A stretch of DNA of 38,280 bases. Origin: Flavobacteriaceae bacterium (GTDB lineage Bacteria; Bacteroidota; Bacteroidia; Flavobacteriales; Flavobacteriaceae). Every line of letters begins with the position of its first letter. Within the stretch, counting starts at the first letter, position 1. A model generated the notes under the pieces. It ran no database searches. It was given only the letters and a program-made list of their open reading frames with translations, and was not told where the DNA came from. The position numbers were made by a program, and so were the translations under genes. The stretch lies in contig CANGTL010000025.1 in assembly GCA_947456815.1 (NCBI GenBank), positions 1 to 38,280 of the forward strand. Direction: 5' to 3'. Positions 24,832 through 33,499 of this stretch are shown here, one piece after another.

Positions 24832-26550
24832 TTAATTTCTAGGTCTTTTCTTTTTGTCTGCTTTAGGACCAACTCTCGACATGGCACATCTAAAACCAAT
24901 GTAATCTGTCGCCATGTCCTGTGGGAAGTATCTTCTTTGAGCTGGATCTAACCAATAAGCTCTATCTCTCCAAGAACCACCTTTATACACTCGCACGTTG
25001 TCATTAATCAAAGTAGTTCTTTTGCTTGATTTATCAAACTTGCGAACCATATTTCCTAAACTATCTGTGGTCACATTGTGAACTGGCGAGTTGTACATTT
25101 TGTTTTTCTCTTTTGTTTTCGAGTCTTCTTCTTCTGAAGATCCAAAATCGAAATAACGCGTAGATTGCTTATCTCCATCGCGGTAATTCTTTTCGTCACT
25201 TTTGTCGAAGTTCTGTCTTAGGTACGTTTCTTTTTCGTCAACTGGCACTTGCGCTAATTGACCTGGGAAATTACGAGCCATTACTCTTCCGTTCGATAAA
25301 GTATCAAAAACCTGCGTCTCAGGAGTAACTAATTCTGCTTTTCCATCCTCACCAATCTTATTCTTAGTATAAACATTACCTCTAAAGTAGTTAAAATCAC
25401 TTGCCTCATCATCTACAATCGGACGATAAACATCTGCAACCCATTCCGCCACATTTCCAGCCATATCGTATAATCCAAAATCATTTGGAGGGTATGATTT
25501 TACAACATTTGTAATATCAGCTCCGTCATCTGACCAACCTGCGATTCCACCATAATCTCCTTTTCCTTGTTTAAAGTTAGCCAATTGATCTCCTCTAACT
25601 TTTCTTTTTCCTGAGCGTGTATAAGTACCTGACCAAGGATATTTCTTTTGTCCTTTGTAAATATTATATTCTCTTTGACCTACATCAGCAGCAGCAGCAT
25701 ACTCCCACTCGGCTTCTGTTGGCAATCTATACTCGGGTAAAATTAACCCAGATGATCTTTGTGCATAAACATTTTTTGCAGCAGATTCTGTAGCTGGTTG
25801 ATCTTTAGAACCTTTCGTTTTAACTGGTTTTGATTTAGAGTTTCTTCTTCCTTTTAAAACAATTTTATCGTCACCACCAAAAGCTTTAGTTGGCTGATTA
25901 AGATATGTCTCAGTGCTAAAAGTTGCATCTGCTTTTGCATCAACCACCTTAGAATCTTTCTTCAAAAACCCTTCTCTTTCTAAAGTGTTTTCATTAACTC
26001 TATCTGTACGCCATTTGCTAAATTCTACTGCTTGAATCCAATTGACTCCCACTACTGGATAACTAGCATACGCAGGGTGTCTTAAATAATTATTGGTCAT
26101 TGTCTCGTTGTAACCTAAACGATTTCTCCATACCAATGTATCAGGAGAAGCACCTTCATAGATATTTTTATAATTTTCTTGGTCTGGAGGAAAAACTCGC
26201 TTTAACCAGTCCAAATACTCCATATACATTAGGTTCGTCACCTCAGTTTCGTCCATGTAAAATGATTGCACGTGCTGTTGATTTGGTGTATTATTCCAAT
26301 CATGCATCACATCATCTTGAACTTTACCCATTGTGAAAGTTCCACCTTCCACCATCACAAGACCAGGGCCTGTTGCCTGCTTCTTAAAATTAGAGGCATA
26401 CTGAAACCCTCCTTTTTTATCATTAATCTTCCAGCCAGTCGCTGTCGACGAATTTTTTGAGCTTGACTTTTTACTACAACTTGCAGTAATTCCTAATACA
26501 ATTACTAAGGTTAGTAAGAGTTTGAATGTCATGTTTTTGTTTACTTTCAT
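24832..26550 (-). CDS. gldJ: Gliding motility / type IX secretion lipoprotein GldJ
   Basis: This 572-residue lipoprotein has a signal peptide ending in the lipobox ITASC (Cys25). The body is of formylglycine-generating-enzyme (SUMF1) fold: MVEGGTFTMGKVQDD, YMDETEVTNLMYMEYLDW, YPVVGVNWIQAVEFSKWRTD, YRLPTEAEWEYAA, YDMAGNVAEWVADVY and VYKGGSWRDRAYWLDP. In Flavobacterium johnsoniae GldJ is needed for gliding and stabilises other Gld proteins. The divergent neighbours porU and porV agree with that locus. The start could also be Met7. A Lys/Ser-rich insertion lies in the middle (about residues 225-262). Confidence 0.95.
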   Translation of the reverse strand: MKVNKNMTFKLLLTLVIVLGITASCSKKSSSKNSSTATGWKINDKKGGFQYASNFKKQATGPGLVMVEGGTFTMGKVQDDVMHDWNNTPNQQHVQSFYMDETEVTNLMYMEYLDWLKRVFPPDQENYKNIYEGASPDTLVWRNRLGYNETMTNNYLRHPAYASYPVVGVNWIQAVEFSKWRTDRVNENTLEREGFLKKDSKVVDAKADATFSTETYLNQPTKAFGGDDKIVLKGRRNSKSKPVKTKGSKDQPATESAAKNVYAQRSSGLILPEYRLPTEAEWEYAAAADVGQREYNIYKGQKKYPWSGTYTRSGKRKVRGDQLANFKQGKGDYGGIAGWSDDGADITNVVKSYPPNDFGLYDMAGNVAEWVADVYRPIVDDEASDFNYFRGNVYTKNKIGEDGKAELVTPETQVFDTLSNGRVMARNFPGQLAQVPVDEKETYLRQNFDKSDEKNYRDGDKQSTRYFDFGSSEEEDSKTKEKNKMYNSPVHNVTTDSLGNMVRKFDKSSKRTTLINDNVRVYKGGSWRDRAYWLDPAQRRYFPQDMATDYIGFRCAMSRVGPKADKKKRPRN

Positions 26551-26753
26551 ACGTTTAGTAGGTAATAAATTCGTGGCGCAATATAAGAATTAACCTTTAT
26601 ATAGCAACAAATTTTCTTTAATTTTTTTTCTCTTAAATACCGTGCAACTTCAACAAAACGTAAATATATTCTAAATAGTATGATGCTTACTATTAAAAAA
26701 ATTAATTTTACCACTTTCGTAATAATTACAATCAAAATGCGTTTCTAACAACA

Positions 26754-29700
26754 ATGAAAAAAATTGCACCTTTTATATTGTTTTTTGTTTTTGCTGTCTC
26801 AAGTGCACAAATTAAGGGCGACTTGAAGCTTAACTGGTCGAATAAATCTCCTATCAACATAGGCAGTCAAAAAATAAATATCCCACAGTTCAATCCAAAA
26901 AATTTTCAATTCGACAGCAACAGCAAGCAAGTATATTGTATTTTTCAAATTCCAGTTTCTTCAGAAATCAATGAGAATTCTTTACAGATTTCTGATGTTG
27001 TTTACGAAAATATTACTGCTAGTGAATTGGGAGATATTGCAATTTCTGCTATTCCAAGCACAATATCCGCAATTGCTAAAAATTTGAAATCGCGAGAAGA
27101 ACTATTCGCGTCTGTTTTACTTTCGCCGATAATTAAAGAAGGAAATTCCTTTAAGAAAGTTGTCTCTTTTTCTTATAGCTTAAGTACCAGCGCTAATAGA
27201 TTAAGTTCCACCAATAGTGAGTTTAATACGATTTCAAACTCTGTTTTGGCTTCTGGAGATTGGTACCGTTTTTATGTGGTAAAATCAGGTGTTTATAAAA
27301 TTTCAAGAACTTTTCTCAGCAATTTAGGCATCAATGTAGATGCAGTAGATCCTAGAAAAATCAAAATTTTCGGTAATGGCGGAAGAATGATACCGTTAAA
27401 AAACAGTGTTTATTATCCAGCAGATTTAAAAGAAAATGCTATCCAAGTTGTTGGAGAGAGTGATGGTGTATTTAATTTCAGTGACTACGTTCTTTTTTAC
27501 GGCGAAGGCGTGGATCAATGGAATAAAGAAAGTCAAACCACAAATAACCTCTATGATTCAAAATCATACTACTATATCAACGTTCAAGGTAATGATGGGC
27601 TCAGAATGACTCCGATGCAACAGCCTTCTGCTGCCAGCGACGTCACCATTACGGCTTTTGATGACTCTCAGTATCACGAAGTTGATGATGTTAATATTGT
27701 GCGACTAGGAAGACGTTGGTTCGGAGAACAATTCGATTATGCCGACCAACAGAATTTTCAATTCAAAATCCCAAACATCGTAACGAGCGCTTCTTTAAAT
27801 CTTTATATTTACGCAGCTTCAGTTTCGATAACAGCGACTTCCATGGAAGTAAAAGCCAATGACGAGGTTGTGGGAAACATTACTTTTACACCAATCGGAT
27901 CTTCTATAAAAGCAGATTGGTCGGTTTTAAATACTAATATTACAGCAACCGAAGATGTCAGAATTTCATTAAAGTACAATAACAGTGGTGTTCCAGACTC
28001 TCGAGGGTATCTAGATTATATCCTACTGAAATCAAAGCGAAACCTAGTGGGTTATGGAAAACAATTTCCCTTCCAATATGACTTAGCCAGTAGTTCAACC
28101 CAAATTGGGGAGTATCAGATTAGCAATGCTTCTTCTATTAAACAAATATGGAACGTTACGGACATTTACAATGTCACTCAAATAAGTAACGAAAACCAAA
28201 GTGTTTTTAGTTTTAAAGCAAACTTTGGTAGTGTCCAAAAATATGTTGCTGTTGATGAACTAGATTACTATCGACCCTCGTCAGATGAGAGACCTAAAGT
28301 CGGCAATCAAAATCTAAAAGGCACTATTTTTAATGATGCATCGGGCCAATTCAAGGATATTGATTATCTAATAATTACTCCTGCATTTTTGAAAACCCAA
28401 GCCGAAAAATTAGCTAATTTCCACAGAAACTACTCTAATTATAATGTTAAGGTTGTTCAATTGGAAACTATTTACCAAGAATTTGCATCGGGGAAACAAG
28501 ATATCGGCGCCATTAGAAATTTTATTAAATATGTATACTTTAACGCCTCAGCACCAGACAAAAAAGTAAAATACGTCAATCTTTTTGGAGATGCTTCATT
28601 TGATTTTAAAAATAGAATTTCAATCAAAGCGAACATCGTCCCAATTTATCACGCATTGAATAGTTTGACGGTCGATCCAAGTTCATTTGCATCTGACGAC
28701 TATTTTGCACTTATGGACGACAACGAAGGCGACTTAGATTCAAATTACCCACAAAGAATCGGTTTGATCGACATTGCCGTTGGACGAATGATTGCAAATA
28801 CCACGACTCAAGCTAATGAATTAGTCAATAAAGTAATCGAGTATCATGATATAAAATCTTACGGCAATTGGCGAAACAATATTGTCGTAGTAGCTGATGA
28901 TGCTGATAAAGACAGCGACAGTAGCCTTCAGACCAATATCAATTCTATGGCCGAAACGATTGTCTCCGAAAAACCCTTTCTAAATTATGAAAAAATACTT
29001 TTGGATTCTTACGTCCAAGAAACAAGTGCTGGCGGAAGTCGCTACCCGAAGGCGCGAAAGGATTTATTTGACTTTTTTGAAAAAGGCACACTTGTCTTAA
29101 ATTATCTTGGACATGGCGGCGAGGATGGTTTAGCTCAAGAACGTATTTGGGAAAAAGCCGATGGTCAGAATTTGCGAAATCAATACAAATACCCACTTTT
29201 TATTACAATAACTTGTGAGTTCTCAAGGTTTGACAATCCTTTTAGGCCGACAGCAGGAGAATTCACTTATTGGAATCCTCAAGGTGGCGCAATTTCAATG
29301 ATTACAACAGTTCGAGAAATTTATCAATCGACTGGTGAAAATTTTAATGATGTCCTCGCTGAAAACCTATTTTCTTATGGTTCCAACCAATATGTATCAA
29401 TAGCTGAAGCACTGCGAGTTTCTAAGAATCAATTTAGTCCTAGAACTGATGTAGTTTTTTACCTTGGCGACCCAGCGCTTAAGTTAGCAATTGCGCAACC
29501 AAAAGTAAATCTAACTAAAGTGAACGACGTTCCAATTAGCAGCACCATAGACAATTTTAAGTCGTTGTCTTACATAAAACTAACTGGTGATGTTACAGAT
29601 GAAAATAATAACCCGCTCAATTCATACAATGGCGAATTGTCTGTTCAAATATTCGACAAGAAAATTACGCGCACAACACTAAACAATGACAACAATAGCC

Positions 29701-30581
29701 CAGCGATAAGTTTTAACACCTTGGGAGAAACTATATTTAGAGGGAATGCAACAATAACCGATGGTAAGTTTGAATTTGGTTTTGTAGTGCCACGAGACAT
29801 TGCCATACCTTTAGGCAACGGAAAAATTAGTTTTTATGCTAAACGCGGGCAAACTCTTTTCGACAAAACCGGAGTGAACACTACAATCAAAATAGGGGGG
29901 ATAAACGAAAATGCGGTTGCTGATAATCTACCTCCAAAAGTGAAATTGTACATGAATGACCAGAATTTTATTTCTGGCGGAATTACAAACGAATCACCTT
30001 TATTTCTAGCTTATTTAGAAGATGAAAACGGGATCAACACCGCAAGTGGGATTGGCCACGACATTGTTGCAATTCTAGACGGTGATGAAAGCAATCCTTA
30101 TAAATTAAATGACTACTATGAAACTGAATTAGATAATTACCAATTAGGAAAGCTCAAATTTCCATTTCGTAATTTATCGAAAGGCCTTCACACAATCGTA
30201 TTCAAAGCTTGGGATGTCTACAATAATTTAGTTACGGCTGAAATTCAATTCCTCGTGGTGAGCGACGAATCGGTCACTATTAGCAACGTCTTAAATTACC
30301 CTAATCCATTTGTTAATTATACACAATTTTGGTTTACACATAACAAACCATTCGAAACTCTTGAGGTTCAAGTGCAAGTGATGACTATTACGGGAAAACT
30401 TGTTTGGACAAAAAACCAAACGATAGCAAACGCTCAAACAATTTGCCGAGAAATAACATGGGACGGAAAAGACGATTTTGGAGACAAAATTGGAAAAGGA
30501 GTTTATATATACAAACTCACCGTAAAGTCGCTATTGAGTAATTCAAAAACGGAAAAATACGAGAAACTTGTTATCCTTTAA
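26754..30581 (+). CDS. porU: Type IX secretion system sortase PorU (C25 gingipain-like)
   Basis: PorU sits on the outer membrane, removes the C-terminal signal of type IX cargo and attaches the cargo to the surface. The 1275-residue protein has signal peptide MKKIAPFILFFVFAVSSAQ. The C25 protease core has the catalytic pair His787 (NYLGHGGEDG) and Cys821 (ITCEFSRFDNPFRPTAGE). The C-terminal domain of type IX style begins NYPNPF and ends with KGVYIYKLTV. The length fits flavobacterial PorU. It is divergent from gldJ over a 203-bp gap (26551-26753) in which I see no perfect promoter. porV follows 37 bp later. Confidence 0.96.
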   Translation: MKKIAPFILFFVFAVSSAQIKGDLKLNWSNKSPINIGSQKINIPQFNPKNFQFDSNSKQVYCIFQIPVSSEINENSLQISDVVYENITASELGDIAISAIPSTISAIAKNLKSREELFASVLLSPIIKEGNSFKKVVSFSYSLSTSANRLSSTNSEFNTISNSVLASGDWYRFYVVKSGVYKISRTFLSNLGINVDAVDPRKIKIFGNGGRMIPLKNSVYYPADLKENAIQVVGESDGVFNFSDYVLFYGEGVDQWNKESQTTNNLYDSKSYYYINVQGNDGLRMTPMQQPSAASDVTITAFDDSQYHEVDDVNIVRLGRRWFGEQFDYADQQNFQFKIPNIVTSASLNLYIYAASVSITATSMEVKANDEVVGNITFTPIGSSIKADWSVLNTNITATEDVRISLKYNNSGVPDSRGYLDYILLKSKRNLVGYGKQFPFQYDLASSSTQIGEYQISNASSIKQIWNVTDIYNVTQISNENQSVFSFKANFGSVQKYVAVDELDYYRPSSDERPKVGNQNLKGTIFNDASGQFKDIDYLIITPAFLKTQAEKLANFHRNYSNYNVKVVQLETIYQEFASGKQDIGAIRNFIKYVYFNASAPDKKVKYVNLFGDASFDFKNRISIKANIVPIYHALNSLTVDPSSFASDDYFALMDDNEGDLDSNYPQRIGLIDIAVGRMIANTTTQANELVNKVIEYHDIKSYGNWRNNIVVVADDADKDSDSSLQTNINSMAETIVSEKPFLNYEKILLDSYVQETSAGGSRYPKARKDLFDFFEKGTLVLNYLGHGGEDGLAQERIWEKADGQNLRNQYKYPLFITITCEFSRFDNPFRPTAGEFTYWNPQGGAISMITTVREIYQSTGENFNDVLAENLFSYGSNQYVSIAEALRVSKNQFSPRTDVVFYLGDPALKLAIAQPKVNLTKVNDVPISSTIDNFKSLSYIKLTGDVTDENNNPLNSYNGELSVQIFDKKITRTTLNNDNNSPAISFNTLGETIFRGNATITDGKFEFGFVVPRDIAIPLGNGKISFYAKRGQTLFDKTGVNTTIKIGGINENAVADNLPPKVKLYMNDQNFISGGITNESPLFLAYLEDENGINTASGIGHDIVAILDGDESNPYKLNDYYETELDNYQLGKLKFPFRNLSKGLHTIVFKAWDVYNNLVTAEIQFLVVSDESVTISNVLNYPNPFVNYTQFWFTHNKPFETLEVQVQVMTITGKLVWTKNQTIANAQTICREITWDGKDDFGDKIGKGVYIYKLTVKSLLSNSKTEKYEKLVIL

Positions 30582-30597
30582 TAAAATACTATATTTG
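30568..30597 (+). promoter_or_regulatory. Promoter of porV, overlapping the end of porU
   Basis: TTG (30568-30570, inside porU), 19-nt spacer, TATATTTG (30590-30597): a full match to the Bacteroidota consensus, 21 bp before the porV ATG. It implies porV can be expressed independently of porU. Confidence 0.75.
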
Positions 30598-30618
30598 TAA
30601 ACTTTTTAAAATTAGAGA

Positions 30619-31809
30619 ATGAAAAATAAATTAATACTACTTACCTGCCTAATTGTATTTCAGTTTATTAGCGCCCAAGAAAGGGTCATTACTACAGGTG
30701 TTCCGTTTTTACTTGTTGCAGGCGATGCTCGTTCAGCTGGTATGGCTGATAATGGAGTAGCTACTTCCGCCGATGTATACTCACAACAATGGAACCCAGC
30801 CAAATACGCATTTTCAGTAGATCAACAAGGTTTTTCAGTAGGCTACACTCCCTATTTGGTCGAATTAGTAAACGATATTTCGTTATCACAAATTACCTAT
30901 TTTAATAAATTTCGTGAACGTAGTTCATTTGCTGCAAGTATTCGTTATTTTAGTTTAGGAGAAATCGAACTGAGAGACAACCTTGAAGACCAAGCAGTTG
31001 TTGTTAAGCCGGCAGAATATGCTCTTGATTTATCCTACGCTCTAAAACTTAGCGACTACTTTTCCATGTCAGTTGCAGGACGTTTTATTCGTTCAAACCT
31101 GCGAATTCCAACTGCCGGAACAAACTCAGAAGCTGCCAATTCATTTGCATTTGATGTTTCTGGATTTCATCAATCAGAAGAAATGGCTTTCAATAGTTTC
31201 AACGGTAAACTGCGTTGGGGATTTAATTTTCAAAATTTAGGTCCAAAAATTAATTACGATAAATCACAAGGTGACGCAGGATCTAACTTTTTGCCGTCAA
31301 ATATGAAATTAGGAGCTGGCTTTGATTTTATATTAGATGATTACAATAAAGTTAGCGTTGGACTTGAGGTAAATAAATTGTTAGTTCCAACACCTATCGA
31401 ACCTGAAATTATTGATCTTGATGGCAATGGAACTATAGAAGCAGAGGAAGAAACTGCAGCACAAGCTCAGGCGAATATCGACTACGATAAAATCGGATGG
31501 GTTGATGGAATTTTCAAGTCATTCAATGATGCTCCTGACGGCTTTAGTGAGGAATTAAAAGAATTTACTTACTCCGTTGGTGCAGAGTATCTATACCAAG
31601 ATTCATTTGCGATGCGATTGGGTTATTTCAATGAAAGTCCAGATAAAGGGGCTAGAAGGTTTTTCTCATTAGGAGCTGGATTTAAATACAATATTATCAA
31701 AGTAGATGTGTCGTATTTATTCTCTGCATCAAAGGTCAAAAATCCGCTTGAAAATACCTTGCGATTTTCTTTAAGCTTTGCTTTTGGTGATAAATATGAT
31801 GAATACTAG
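30619..31809 (+). CDS. porV: Type IX secretion outer-membrane protein PorV
   Basis: PorV is an outer-membrane beta-barrel that shuttles cargo from the translocon to the PorU attachment complex. The 396-residue protein has signal peptide MKNKLILLTCLIVFQFISAQ. The family start VITTGVPFLLVAGDARSAGM is followed by ATSADVYSQQWNPAKYAF, many alternating beta strands, and a terminal strand LRFSLSFAFG. An acidic insertion (about residues 257-275, DLDGNGTIEAEEETAAQAQ) resembles a calcium-binding loop. It follows porU and has its own promoter and terminator. Confidence 0.95.
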   Translation: MKNKLILLTCLIVFQFISAQERVITTGVPFLLVAGDARSAGMADNGVATSADVYSQQWNPAKYAFSVDQQGFSVGYTPYLVELVNDISLSQITYFNKFRERSSFAASIRYFSLGEIELRDNLEDQAVVVKPAEYALDLSYALKLSDYFSMSVAGRFIRSNLRIPTAGTNSEAANSFAFDVSGFHQSEEMAFNSFNGKLRWGFNFQNLGPKINYDKSQGDAGSNFLPSNMKLGAGFDFILDDYNKVSVGLEVNKLLVPTPIEPEIIDLDGNGTIEAEEETAAQAQANIDYDKIGWVDGIFKSFNDAPDGFSEELKEFTYSVGAEYLYQDSFAMRLGYFNESPDKGARRFFSLGAGFKYNIIKVDVSYLFSASKVKNPLENTLRFSLSFAFGDKYDEY

Positions 31810-31827
31810 AAATCAAAAATTATAAAT

Positions 31828-31869
31828 AAAAAATCCAAATTTCAACTTTAAGAAATTTGGATTTTTTTT
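31828..31869 (+). terminator. Terminator after porV
   Basis: Stem AAATCCAAATTTC / GAAATTTGGATTT, 9-nt loop, followed by eight T; 20-60 bp after the porV stop. Confidence 0.88.
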
Positions 31870-31881
31870 CCCACATAAAGT

Positions 31882-32364
31882 ATGAAAAACATAACAGTAT
31901 CTACTCAATTTTCTGTCTTTGAAAATCTTCAAGAACTACCTTCATCAGTGCAAGATTTGATGGAACAAGCTATTGCGGTTAGAAAAAAAGCGTATGCACC
32001 TTATTCTAAATTTCGTGTAGGAGCCGCTATACTTCTTGACAATGGAAAAATAGTTTTAGGATCCAATCAAGAAAATGCAGCCTACCCTTCGGGTTTGTGC
32101 GCGGAACGTGTCGCTATTTTTCAAGCTGGCGCCATCTATCCCGATGCTACGATTGTTAAAATGGCTATTACCGCAGCCTCAGACACCAATCAAACTTCAG
32201 CGCCAATTCCGCCATGTGGTGCCTGCAGACAATCTATCGCAGAATACGAATTCAAACAAGACGAGCCCATCGAAATTTATTTTATGGGAGAAATTGGAGT
32301 GATTTACAAATCAGATTCGCTGAAAAATTTATTGCCATTTAGTTTCGATAAAAACTTCTTGTAG
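31882..32364 (+). CDS. cdd: Cytidine deaminase
   Basis: The enzyme deaminates cytidine and deoxycytidine to uridine forms in pyrimidine salvage. The 160-residue protein has the zinc-dependent site: Cys73 and Glu75 in GLCAERVA, and Cys112/Cys115 in PPCGACRQ. YSKFRVGAAI is the family's substrate-side motif. The length is that of the homotetrameric short form plus an N-terminal extension of about 20 residues. It starts 13 bp after the porV terminator. Confidence 0.96.
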   Translation: MKNITVSTQFSVFENLQELPSSVQDLMEQAIAVRKKAYAPYSKFRVGAAILLDNGKIVLGSNQENAAYPSGLCAERVAIFQAGAIYPDATIVKMAITAASDTNQTSAPIPPCGACRQSIAEYEFKQDEPIEIYFMGEIGVIYKSDSLKNLLPFSFDKNFL

Positions 32365-32390
32365 ATACACAAAAATTCGTCTTTTTAATT

Positions 32391-32420
32391 TTACTTCTAA
32401 CAAGGAATGTTTTACTTTTG
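32391..32420 (+). promoter_or_regulatory. Promoter of the pdhA-pdhC operon
   Basis: TTA (32391-32393), 19-nt spacer, TACTTTTG (32413-32420). The -7 box is perfect, the -33 box has one mismatch. It predicts a leader of about 70 nt before pdhA. Confidence 0.6.
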
Positions 32421-32495
32421 CCTTTCGCAAATTTGTGTGAGGAAACTATTTTGCGTTCTAGTTAAATTAAATAGACACAAAAGAAAATTAGCCCA

Positions 32496-33494
32496 ATGAA
32501 AGAAGTTACAAAAGAGGTTTACTTAAAGTGGTATGAAGACATGCTGCTTTGGAGAAAATTTGAAGACAAACTAGCCGCACTTTACATTCAACAAAAAGTA
32601 AGAGGATTTCTTCACTTATATAACGGACAGGAAGCTGTACTCGCAGGTGCTTTGCACGCCATGGATTTATCAAAAGATAAAATGATTACTGCGTACAGGA
32701 ATCACGTTCAACCTATCGGGATGGGCGTTGATCCAAAAGCAGTCATGGCGGAACTCTTAGGAAAAGTAACCGGAACTTCCAAAGGTATGGGCGGTTCGAT
32801 GCATATCTTTTCTAAAGAAAAAGGATTCTACGGAGGTCACGGTATCGTTGGTGCGCAAATTCCGGTTGGTGCTGGAATCGCATTTGCCGACAAATATTTC
32901 AATACTGGAGGCGTTACATTAACCTATTTTGGTGATGGTGCCGCACGTCAAGGTTCTTTACACGAAGCTTTTAATATGGCGATGTTATGGAAACTTCCTG
33001 TTGTATTCATTGTAGAAAATAATGGATATGCTATGGGAACTTCTGTTGAAAGAACCGCAAATCACACTGATATTTGGAAATTAGGATTAGGCTACGAAAT
33101 GCCATGTGGGCCAGTAGATGGAATGAATCCCGTGAAAGTTGCTGAGGCCATGCATGAAGCCATCGATAGAGCGCGACGCGGAGATGGACCAACTTTCTTG
33201 GAAATGAAAACATATCGATACAGAGGTCACTCGATGTCGGATGCGCAATTGTATCGTTCTAAAGACGAAGTTGAAGAGTACAAAAAAATCGATCCAATTA
33301 CGCAAGTATTAGACGTAATCAAAGATCAGAAATATGCCACCGATGCTGAAATAGAAACCATCGACGAAAGAGTAAAAGACTTGGTCGAAGAATGCGCTAC
33401 TTTCGCAGAAGAATCACCATTCCCAGAAGTACAACAGCTCTATGACGTTGTTTACGAAGAAAAAAATTACCCATTTATTCCCCATAAACTATAA
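32496..33494 (+). CDS. pdhA: Pyruvate dehydrogenase E1 component, alpha subunit
   Basis: E1-alpha binds thiamine diphosphate and, with E1-beta, decarboxylates pyruvate. The 332 residues show the alpha-subunit pattern: GFLHLYNGQEAV, SMHIF, GGHGIVGAQIPVGAGIAFA, and the ThDP motif GDGAARQGSLHEAFNMAMLW ending in VENNGYAMGTS. The phosphorylation-loop-like YRYRGHSMSD follows. The beta subunit gene is not in the window; the next gene, 5 bp away, is E2. A branched-chain 2-oxo acid substrate is less likely given the E2 pairing. Confidence 0.95.
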   Translation: MKEVTKEVYLKWYEDMLLWRKFEDKLAALYIQQKVRGFLHLYNGQEAVLAGALHAMDLSKDKMITAYRNHVQPIGMGVDPKAVMAELLGKVTGTSKGMGGSMHIFSKEKGFYGGHGIVGAQIPVGAGIAFADKYFNTGGVTLTYFGDGAARQGSLHEAFNMAMLWKLPVVFIVENNGYAMGTSVERTANHTDIWKLGLGYEMPCGPVDGMNPVKVAEAMHEAIDRARRGDGPTFLEMKTYRYRGHSMSDAQLYRSKDEVEEYKKIDPITQVLDVIKDQKYATDAEIETIDERVKDLVEECATFAEESPFPEVQQLYDVVYEEKNYPFIPHKL

Positions 33495-33499
33495 TCGAT

